From Candidatus Bipolaricaulota bacterium (GTDB lineage Bacteria; Bipolaricaulota; Bipolaricaulia; RBG-16-55-9), in contig JAHEOA010000100.1 in the NCBI GenBank assembly GCA_018609825.1, positions 1 through 10,648 of the forward strand: DNA of 10,648 bases, given 5' to 3'. The translations under genes and the position numbers were made by a program. The notes below the pieces were generated by a model. That model worked only from the letters and a program-made list of their open reading frames with translations, was not told where the DNA came from and did no database searches. Below, piece after piece: positions 1-4,778 of this stretch (its first letter is position 1; each line of letters opens with the position of its first letter).

Positions 1-908
1 AGATCATCAACGCCGCCTACGACAACATCCACGCCGGCCACGACGCGCCGAAGGGCCACCGCATCCAGTACGTCATCGTCAACGCCGACGTGCTCGACCC
101 GGAGGAGGTCATCCACCTCCAGGACGGCTTCTTCTACGATCCAGACGCGGTCTACAAGAACGGACAGAATCGCATCAAAAGCGTCCCCGAGCAGAACATC
201 GACGCGTTCCGGGCGCGCTACGACGTCATTGACGAGATCCTGCAACGCCACAGCGGCGAGGGGGATGCCGCCGAGCGCATCTCCGCCATCCGGCGGGACT
301 TCCTGGGGTTGCTCGACATGGACGTCATCCCAGAACGACCGTTTTCAATAGCGCTGACGCCCCTACTGGCCGACGTGCTGGAGACCCTCTACGAGAAGGG
401 CTATCCGTTCTGGGAGATGCCGGTCCCGACGGGACGTGATCGCTACGTGGAGAACACCTTCCTGATCGAAGGCGTCGACTCCCACCGCGAGCGCCGTTCG
501 GCCCGTCTGGAGGGCGACCACTTCGTCCACCGTGACGGCCAGGATGAGCGCCGCATCCGCAAGGATCGCGTCTTCGATGCCCTGCGCAACTACAGCGCCG
601 TTCCCACGATGCCGCTGGTGATCCTGGCAACGGCGACCGCCCCGCAGATGCCCCATCTGGGCGGCCAGGACTGGATCAAGTACGCGCCGCCCCACGTCGA
701 CGCCCAAGCCGAGTGGCTCGGCATCGACGAGACAAGCGAGACGCTCATCCTGACCACCGAGGGCCACCGACCGTTGGTGACGTACCGCTACAACCAGGAG
801 TTCACCGGCTTCCCGGCGGTCTATCTCACCTATGGTCCGGACATGATCCGACGCGCGCTGGAGGAAGGCTTCCAGGAGCGCGTGGAGTTCAAGCGGATCG
901 TGTTCTAA
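1..908 (+). CDS. Unrecognised protein, 5'-truncated by the window edge
   Basis: The open frame runs from the first complete codon at position 3 to a TAA stop at 906-908, giving about 301 visible residues. A GTG at 90 could be taken as a start, but the frame is open and protein-like upstream of it (it reads IINAAYDNIHAGHD from the window edge). The valine is therefore most likely internal and the true start lies outside the window. The protein looks soluble and rich in charged residues (DPEE, DGQDERRIRKDR). I see no signal peptide, membrane segment, P-loop, zinc site or other catalytic signature. The C-terminal part has aromatic patches such as FTGFPAVYLTYG. I do not recognise the family and assign no function. 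Codon use is like the neighbouring genes. It converges on ispH, overlapping it by four bases at the stops. Confidence 0.8.
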   Translation, partial: IINAAYDNIHAGHDAPKGHRIQYVIVNADVLDPEEVIHLQDGFFYDPDAVYKNGQNRIKSVPEQNIDAFRARYDVIDEILQRHSGEGDAAERISAIRRDFLGLLDMDVIPERPFSIALTPLLADVLETLYEKGYPFWEMPVPTGRDRYVENTFLIEGVDSHRERRSARLEGDHFVHRDGQDERRIRKDRVFDALRNYSAVPTMPLVILATATAPQMPHLGGQDWIKYAPPHVDAQAEWLGIDETSETLILTTEGHRPLVTYRYNQEFTGFPAVYLTYGPDMIRRALEEGFQERVEFKRIVF

Positions 909-1891
909 GTCGTCTGGCGCTCGATCTCACGGCCTTGCTCGCGCGCCAGTTCAACCAGGCGCTGCGGCAGCGTGAACGGGCCGACGTTCTCGTCCACCGC
1001 CCACAGCTCCTCGACGCTGCGGGCGCCGAGTTCCGTCAGTCGATCCAGAACCGCTTGGACGAGACGCTCCGGCGCGGACGCCCCGGAGGTCACCCCGACG
1101 GTCGACACGCCATCGAGCCACTGAGGGTCGATCTCCGAGGCCCAGTCGATGCGGTACGCGGGCGCGCCGTATTGTTCGGCCACCTCTTGGAGGCGATTGG
1201 TGTTGGAACTCTCGGATGAGCCGACGACGAGCACGAGATCGGACGCGTCCGCCAATTGCTTGACGGCGGCCTGGCGGTTGTCGGTCGCGTAGCAGATCGT
1301 GGAGTTCTTGGTCGGCGGCTCCTTCAGCTCGGGGAAGCGTCGCTTGAGGACGTCACGGACGTTGCGGACGTCGTCGACCGACAGCGTCGTCTGCGTCACG
1401 CAGGCGACGTGCTCGGGGTCGTTCACCCGCAGCGCTTCGGCTTCCTCGACGGTCTCGATGAGATGGGCGTCGCCGTGGTCGATGTTGCCCAGGATGCCGC
1501 GCGGCTCGGGATGGTCATGGTGTCCCAGGACGACGACGGTGTAGCCCTTCTGGGCGAACCGCCCGGCCCAGTTGTGGACGTTGGTGACGAGCTTGCACGT
1601 CGCGTCAATGACGTCAATGTCGCGTTCGCGCGCCTTCTCGTAGTCGGACGGCGGCGAGCCGTGGGCGGAGAAGACGGCCGCGCTGCCCTCGGGAATCTCC
1701 TCGATCTGCTCGACGAAGATCACACCGCGTTGCTCAAAGTCATCGATGACGGCCCGATTGTGGACGATCGCGTGTTTGACATAGAGCGGGGTGCCAACGA
1801 GGTCGATGGCGTGCTCGACGATCTCGATCGCGTTCTCCACGCCCCGACAGAAGCCACGCGGCCGAGCGGTCAACACCTGGAAGTCATTCAT
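905..1891 (-). CDS. ispH: 4-hydroxy-3-methylbut-2-enyl diphosphate reductase (IspH/LytB)
   Basis: This enzyme catalyses the last step of the MEP isoprenoid pathway, reducing HMBPP to IPP and DMAPP with a [4Fe-4S] cluster in the cytoplasm. The 328-residue length is normal for the family. The three cluster cysteines are present: C15 in PRGFCRGV, C99 in DATCKLV and C200 in TICYATDNRQ. Other family signatures are H40 (YVKHAIVHNR), SAHG at 75-78, the H127/E129 pair in HPEPRG (the Glu acts in substrate protonation), TQTTLSVDD at 166-174, the SSESSNTNRL substrate-binding stretch and GVTSGASAP near the C-terminus. The start is the ATG at 1889-1891, which puts PRGFC at the usual N-terminal position. 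No SD precedes it, and a TAGGCT box ends seven bases upstream, so the mRNA may be leaderless. It lies 50 bases downstream of mdh on the same strand and could also be read through from there. Confidence 0.97.
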   Translation of the reverse strand: MNDFQVLTARPRGFCRGVENAIEIVEHAIDLVGTPLYVKHAIVHNRAVIDDFEQRGVIFVEQIEEIPEGSAAVFSAHGSPPSDYEKARERDIDVIDATCKLVTNVHNWAGRFAQKGYTVVVLGHHDHPEPRGILGNIDHGDAHLIETVEEAEALRVNDPEHVACVTQTTLSVDDVRNVRDVLKRRFPELKEPPTKNSTICYATDNRQAAVKQLADASDLVLVVGSSESSNTNRLQEVAEQYGAPAYRIDWASEIDPQWLDGVSTVGVTSGASAPERLVQAVLDRLTELGARSVEELWAVDENVGPFTLPQRLVELAREQGREIERQTT

Positions 1892-1898
1892 GGGGCCA

Positions 1899-1928
1899 AG
1901 CCTATCAAACTCGGACCATTTGAGTCCA
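1899..1928 (-). promoter_or_regulatory. Putative leaderless promoter of ispH
   Basis: On the minus strand a TGGACT box (1928-1923, four of six matches to TTGACA) is followed after 18 bases by TAGGCT (1904-1899). Only seven bases separate that box from the ispH ATG, so transcription would start at or next to the start codon. This fits the absence of an SD. The same TAGGCT hexamer is the proposed -10 of mdh. The -35 is weak, so this call is tentative. Confidence 0.4.
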
Positions 1929-1941
1929 TGATCAACGCGGG

Positions 1942-2877
1942 CTAGAGCTCGACCTTGGCGACGGTGTCGCGCACCCGTTGGGCGGCGTCGTCCAATTGAG
2001 CGCGCTCGTCGTCGCTCAGCTCCAGCTCGATGATCCGCTCAGCGCCGTTCTCGCCCAAGACGACGGGAACGCCCAAGAACAGGTCCTCGATGCCGTACTC
2101 GCCCGTGAGATACGCCGCGCTGGGGATGATCCGCTTCTCGTCCTTCAGGATGGTCTCGACCATGGCGGCGGCACCCGCCGACGGCGCGTAGTAGGCGCTG
2201 CCTTCACCCAGCAATCCGACGATCTCCGTGCCGCCCTTGCGGGTGCGCTCGATGAGGCGATCGATCTGCTCTCGGGAGAGCAGCTGGGTGATGGGAACCC
2301 CGGCCACGCTCGCGCAGCTGACGAGCGGAACCATGCCCTGGTCGCTGTGGCCGCCGATCACGAGCGCGTCGACGTCGCGCATGGATAACCCCGTCTCCAG
2401 GGCGATGAAGGAGCGAAACCGCGTCGAGTCGAGCGCCCCGGACTGGCCGACCACGCGCTCCTTCGGGAAGCCGCTCAGCTTGAGCGTGGCGTAGACGATG
2501 GCGTCCAACGGGTTCGTGACGACGATCAGGATCGAGTCTGGCGAGTAGTGGACGACTTGCTCGGTGACGGACTGGACGATCGAGGTGTTCTTGCTGATCA
2601 GATCCTCGCGGGTCATGCCCGGTTGGCGCGGCAGTCCCGCCGTGATGACGACGACGTCGGACTCGGCGGTGTCGGCGTAGTCGCTCGTGCCCGTGATGCG
2701 GGCGTCGAAGCCGACCAACGGGGCCGACTCGGTCATGTCCAGGGCTTTGCCCTTGGTGGGATCCTCCTTGTCGGGGATGTCGACCATGACGACGTCCGCG
2801 AGGTTGGCCTCGGCGATGCGCTGGGCAGTCGTCGCGCCGACGAAGCCCGCGCCGACAACGGTCACTTTGCGTCGCAC
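1942..2877 (-). CDS. mdh: Malate dehydrogenase, NAD-dependent, LDH-like type
   Basis: It interconverts malate and oxaloacetate with NAD in the cytoplasm (TCA cycle). From the GTG at 2877 the protein has 311 residues. An upstream in-frame GTG at 2886 lies only one base from the GAGGAG SD, whereas 2877 lies ten bases away. Starting at 2877 also gives an N-terminus (MRRKVTVVGAGFVG) like the Chloroflexus enzyme as I remember it. The NAD-binding Rossmann motif GAGFVG is at 9-14, with the ribose-binding D33. R84 in GLPRQPGMTRED occupies the position that is Gln in lactate dehydrogenases and Arg in malate dehydrogenases, which supports malate specificity. R90, N122 (VTNPLD), D150 and R153 (LDSTRF) and catalytic H177 (GGHSDQGMVP) complete the active site. 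The HSDQGMVP loop appears one residue longer than the usual HGDxMVP. ispH follows 50 bases downstream. Confidence 0.95.
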   Translation of the reverse strand: MRRKVTVVGAGFVGATTAQRIAEANLADVVMVDIPDKEDPTKGKALDMTESAPLVGFDARITGTSDYADTAESDVVVITAGLPRQPGMTREDLISKNTSIVQSVTEQVVHYSPDSILIVVTNPLDAIVYATLKLSGFPKERVVGQSGALDSTRFRSFIALETGLSMRDVDALVIGGHSDQGMVPLVSCASVAGVPITQLLSREQIDRLIERTRKGGTEIVGLLGEGSAYYAPSAGAAAMVETILKDEKRIIPSAAYLTGEYGIEDLFLGVPVVLGENGAERIIELELSDDERAQLDDAAQRVRDTVAKVEL

Positions 2878-2887
2878 TCCGTTCACG

Positions 2888-2893
2888 CTCCTC
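2888..2893 (-). promoter_or_regulatory. Shine-Dalgarno site that decides the mdh start
   Basis: The minus strand reads GAGGAG here. It is one base from the GTG at 2886, too close for initiation, and ten bases from the GTG at 2877, a workable spacing. This selects the shorter mdh protein. Confidence 0.7.
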
Positions 2894-2944
2894 TGGGGTC
2901 AATAGATGGAGTTGTGAGCCGTATTGCTCAGCATGAGCGCTTGT

Positions 2945-2974
2945 AGCCTACTGGACAGGTCTGTCCGACTGCAA
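2945..2974 (-). promoter_or_regulatory. Putative mdh promoter
   Basis: On the minus strand TTGCAG (2974-2969) and TAGGCT (2950-2945) are separated by 18 bases. Transcription would start near 2938, leaving an mdh leader of about 60 bases. That leader begins with a small hairpin (arms GCTCA at 2926-2930 and TGAGC at 2934-2938) and ends with the GAGGAG SD. The -35 box is one arm of an inverted repeat whose other arm is the -35 of the divergent promoter. Both boxes are imperfect matches to consensus. Confidence 0.45.
2953..2966. promoter_or_regulatory. Operator-like inverted repeat in the mdh promoter spacer
   Basis: GGACAG (2953-2958) and CTGTCC (2961-2966) are perfect inverted 6-bp arms separated by GT. 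The repeat lies wholly inside the 18-base spacer between the proposed mdh -35 and -10 boxes, where a bound repressor would block RNA polymerase. No regulator gene is visible nearby. The repeat is plain in the sequence; its role is inferred. Confidence 0.45.
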
Positions 2975-2979
2975 ACCGG

Positions 2980-3008
2980 TTGCAGGGCGCGCCTCCGTCC
3001 GGTACACA
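2980..3008 (+). promoter_or_regulatory. Putative promoter of the nucleotidyltransferase-like gene
   Basis: TTGCAG (2980-2985) is followed after 17 bases by TACACA (3003-3008). The ATG at 3020 is only 11 bases further on, and no SD precedes it, so the transcript would have at most a few leader bases. The -35 is the mirror arm of the mdh -35 (CTGCAA, ACCGG, TTGCAG over 2969-2985). Match to consensus is weak. Confidence 0.3.
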
Positions 3009-3019
3009 TGCGTGGCGCC

Positions 3020-3775
3020 ATGGCCACGATCGAGCCTCAGACCGAGCGGACGCTGCACTCGTTCGGCGATACGCTGAGCGAGCAACTGGGCGACGAGTTG
3101 ACGTCGTTGGTGCTGTTCGGCAGCGCGACGGGCTCGCACTTCACCGAGGGCGTCTCCGACTTCAACGTGTTGGTCGTCCTCGATCCCCCCTCGACCGACG
3201 CGCTGGGAGCGATCCGCGCGACCTTGAAGGACCACGCGCCGGCCCCGATCGAACCGCTCATCGTCGCCCGCGACGAACTCGACCGACTGCCCGAGGCGTT
3301 CCCCATCGAGACGGCCGACATGCAGGCCGCCAGGCGCGTGCTGAGCGGCGAGGACCCGATTCGGGACTTGAGCGTTCGCACCGAGGCCGTTCAGCGCCAA
3401 CTGACGACGGAACTGCTCGGCAAGACGATGCGGCTGCGCGCGGTCTATGCCCAAGCCGAGAAGCACGGCGACAAGCAGCTGCGGGGGATGCTGACCCAGG
3501 CCATCAGTCCGTTCAGTGCCCTCATGCGGGCGCTGCTGTACGTCGGGGACGCCCACTTCGCCGAGTTCGCGCCCCCGCGAGAGTTCCTCGAGGTCGTGGC
3601 CCAGCTCGAGGACGGATTCGGCCTGGAATTGGAGGGCTTGCGGAAGGCCTCGCTTATCCGAGCGGGCACGGAGACGCCCGACGGAAACGAGCTGACTGAG
3701 ATATACGCGACCGTGCTTGCCGAGACCCGGGAACTGCAGCGCATCGCCCAGACGCTCCGCCCGGAGGCGCCATGA
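3020..3775 (+). CDS. Nucleotidyltransferase-fold protein with DxN in place of DxD
   Basis: Residues about 25-55 carry the Pol-beta/minimal nucleotidyltransferase signature: a helix, then LVLFGSATG (G34, S35) and SDFNVLVVLDP (D47, N49). Catalytically active members normally have two metal-binding aspartates here (DxD), whereas this protein has D47 and N49. It may be inactive or use other ligands. The rest (residues about 60-251) is mostly helical and charged, with no recognised substrate domain, so the substrate is unknown. ATGs at 2924, 3008 and 3020 are in frame. I prefer 3020 because the domain begins soon after and the longer versions run through promoter-like palindromes, but 3008 cannot be excluded. 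None has an SD. The gene is divergent from mdh and its TGA overlaps the ATG of the next gene (ATGA, 3772-3775), indicating translational coupling. Confidence 0.8.
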   Translation: MATIEPQTERTLHSFGDTLSEQLGDELTSLVLFGSATGSHFTEGVSDFNVLVVLDPPSTDALGAIRATLKDHAPAPIEPLIVARDELDRLPEAFPIETADMQAARRVLSGEDPIRDLSVRTEAVQRQLTTELLGKTMRLRAVYAQAEKHGDKQLRGMLTQAISPFSALMRALLYVGDAHFAEFAPPREFLEVVAQLEDGFGLELEGLRKASLIRAGTETPDGNELTEIYATVLAETRELQRIAQTLRPEAP

Positions 3776-3981
3776 CGGGCGTCGTGGTTCTGGTTCTGCT
3801 CATGGCGACCGCCGTCTTCGTCTTTCTCCGCAATCGTCGCGGGATCTGGCGCGGGAAATCGGGACGCGGGCGTCCCCGGAACCAGGGCGCAACGACGGAC
3901 GATCCCTCGGTGACGATCGGCGGGCCGTTCAGCGGCGGGGCATTCGGCGGGTTCGGCGGGGCGCGCCGTCGGACCGACTAG
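3772..3981 (+). CDS. Small single-pass membrane protein
   Basis: This 69-residue protein has one clear N-terminal hydrophobic helix (residues about 3-19, GVVVLVLLMATAVFVFL). An Arg/Lys-rich stretch follows (RNRRGIWRGKSGRGRPRN), which by the positive-inside rule suggests a cytoplasmic C-terminus. The tail is Gly/Phe-rich (GGPFSGGAFGGFGG) and ends RRRTD. Similar Gly/Phe tails occur in TPM-domain membrane proteins, but that domain is absent here. It starts inside the stop of the nucleotidyltransferase-like gene, so the two are probably made together; whether they interact is unknown. Its TAG stop shares the CTAG palindrome with the smpB stop on the other strand. I do not recognise a family. Confidence 0.65.
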   Translation: MTGVVVLVLLMATAVFVFLRNRRGIWRGKSGRGRPRNQGATTDDPSVTIGGPFSGGAFGGFGGARRRTD

Positions 3982-4430
3982 GCACGATACTCCTTGAGCG
4001 CCCGATCCATCTCGCGCTCCTGCTCCTTCCGCTTGATCTTCTCGCGCTTGTCGTACTTTCGCAGGCCCTTCGCGACGGCCAGTTCGACCTTGGCGTAGCC
4101 GCGCCGGAAGTAGACCTTGAGCGGAATCAGCGTGAAGCCCTTCTCCTGAGTTTTCCCGATGAGCCGAGCGATCTCCTTCTTGTGCAGCAGCAACTTCCGA
4201 GTCCGCCGCGGCTCGTGGTTGAAGCGGTTCCCCTCCGTGTAGGGCGCGATGTGGACGTTGTGCAGGTAGACCTCGCCATCGCGGACCGTGGCAAACCCGT
4301 CCTTGAGCGAACACCGCCCCTGGCGCAGGCTTTTGACCTCGGTGCCGGTCAACACCAGGCCGGCTTCGTAGGTCTCTTCGATCTCGAAGTCGCGATGCGC
4401 GGTTCGGTTCCTGGCGACGGGACGGCCCAT
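3978..4430 (-). CDS. smpB: SsrA-binding protein SmpB
   Basis: SmpB binds the tRNA-like part of tmRNA and delivers it to stalled ribosomes for trans-translation. The 150-residue length is typical. Signatures are NRTAHRDFEIEETYEAGLVL at about 8-27, then GTEVKSLR, the SLKDGFATV and GEVYLHNVHIAPY stretches of the oligonucleotide-binding barrel, RKLLLHKKEI, and KVYFRRGYAKVELAVAKG. The basic C-terminal tail (KYDKREKIKRKEQ) is the part that enters the decoding centre and mRNA channel. The ATG at 4428-4430 has an AGGAG SD nine bases upstream (4444-4440). Two tRNA genes lie just upstream on the same strand with no obvious terminator between, so smpB may be co-transcribed with them from the strong promoter at 4668-4696. 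The ssrA gene for tmRNA is not in this window. Confidence 0.97.
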   Translation of the reverse strand: MGRPVARNRTAHRDFEIEETYEAGLVLTGTEVKSLRQGRCSLKDGFATVRDGEVYLHNVHIAPYTEGNRFNHEPRRTRKLLLHKKEIARLIGKTQEKGFTLIPLKVYFRRGYAKVELAVAKGLRKYDKREKIKRKEQEREMDRALKEYRA

Positions 4431-4487
4431 GGAAACTCACTCCTGACACGAGCTTGACGCGATTAAAGTGGGCAAGCGGAGGGCTTG

Positions 4488-4563
4488 TGGTGGGCGGTGG
4501 AGGACTTGAACCTCCGACCTTCTGCACGTCAAGCAGACGCTCTGCCAACTGAGCTAACCGCCC
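4488..4563 (-). tRNA. tRNA-Val (anticodon GAC), CCA encoded
   Basis: The minus strand folds into a full cloverleaf. The acceptor is GGGCGGT paired with ACCGCCC. The D arm is GCTC/GAGC with an eight-base loop containing GG. The anticodon stem is TCTGC/GCAGA around the loop TTGACGT, the variable loop is AGGTC, and the T arm is GGAGG/CCTCC around TTCAAGT. The anticodon GAC reads valine GUC, frequent in GC-rich genes. The body is 73 bases, with discriminator A at 4491 followed by an encoded CCA (4490-4488). A 5-bp hairpin (CAAGC/GCTTG) sits directly after the CCA at 4473-4487. It has no T run and looks too weak to be a terminator. Confidence 0.97.
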
Positions 4564-4579
4564 GAATCGCTTGCGGTGC

Positions 4580-4654
4580 TGGAGGCGGCGCCCGGAATCG
4601 AACCGGGGTATGAGGGCTTTGCAGGCCCCTGCCTTACCACTTGGCGACGCCGCC
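4580..4654 (-). tRNA. tRNA-Cys (anticodon GCA), CCA encoded
   Basis: The minus strand gives a cloverleaf with acceptor GGCGGCG/CGCCGCC, a three-pair D stem GCC/GGC, anticodon stem GGGGC/GCCCT (one G-U pair) around the loop CTGCAAA, variable loop CATAC, and T arm CCCGG/CCGGG around TTCGATT. The anticodon is GCA. The discriminator base is U (4583), the identity base of cysteine tRNAs, and CCA is encoded (4582-4580). The body is 72 bases. tRNA-Val follows after 16 bases on the same strand, so both are probably cut from one transcript. Confidence 0.97.
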
Positions 4655-4667
4655 CGGTTGCACCGAA

Positions 4668-4696
4668 ATTATAGACAGCGCCCCGTGAGCTGTCAA
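4668..4696 (-). promoter_or_regulatory. Perfect-consensus sigma-70 promoter of the tRNA-Cys/tRNA-Val/smpB unit
   Basis: On the minus strand TTGACA (4696-4691) and TATAAT (4673-4668) are both exact consensus hexamers with the ideal 17-base spacing. Transcription would start near 4661, a few bases before the tRNA-Cys 5' end at 4654. This is by far the strongest promoter in the window, as expected for stable RNA. The spacer carries an inverted repeat, GACAGC (4674-4679) and GCTGTC (4689-4694) on the plus strand, which overlaps the -35 box and abuts the -10 box. Confidence 0.93.
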
Positions 4697-4720
4697 CGTT
4701 TGCGCGATCTGTCCGATCTC

Positions 4721-4750
4721 TTGAACGGGATGGTATCACTGGGCTAAGCT
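4721..4750 (+). promoter_or_regulatory. Putative promoter of the DUF4139 gene
   Basis: TTGAAC (4721-4726) and TAAGCT (4745-4750) are 18 bases apart, 28 bases upstream of the ATG. A good SD (AGAGGTGAT) lies between. The promoter is divergent from the tRNA promoter, with 24 bases between the two -35 boxes. The -10 box matches consensus at only three of six positions. Confidence 0.35.
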
Positions 4751-4778
4751 TGATCCATCTCAAAGAGGTGATCGTCCC

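Noticed and set aside
90..92. GTG as the start of the first gene
   Set aside because: The frame is open to the window edge with protein-like sequence upstream and no SD before this GTG.
1256..1945. A 229-codon plus-strand open frame
   Set aside because: It is antisense to ispH, which has all its cluster cysteines on the minus strand.
2924..3019. ATG at 2924 as the start of the nucleotidyltransferase-like gene
   Set aside because: The extra residues are Arg/Cys-rich with no domain, and the stretch holds the divergent promoters and palindromes. Starts at 3008 or 3020 fit the domain better.
4473..4487. Intrinsic terminator after tRNA-Val
   Set aside because: The stem is only five pairs and no T run follows on the minus strand.
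3445..4548. A 367-codon minus-strand open frame across smpB and the tRNAs
   Set aside because: It runs through a tRNA-Val gene, is out of frame with smpB and has Arg/Ala/Gly-rich composition without motifs.
4488..4654. tRNA genes as an integration (att) site
   Set aside because: No duplicated tRNA 3' end, integrase or compositional change is visible next to either tRNA.
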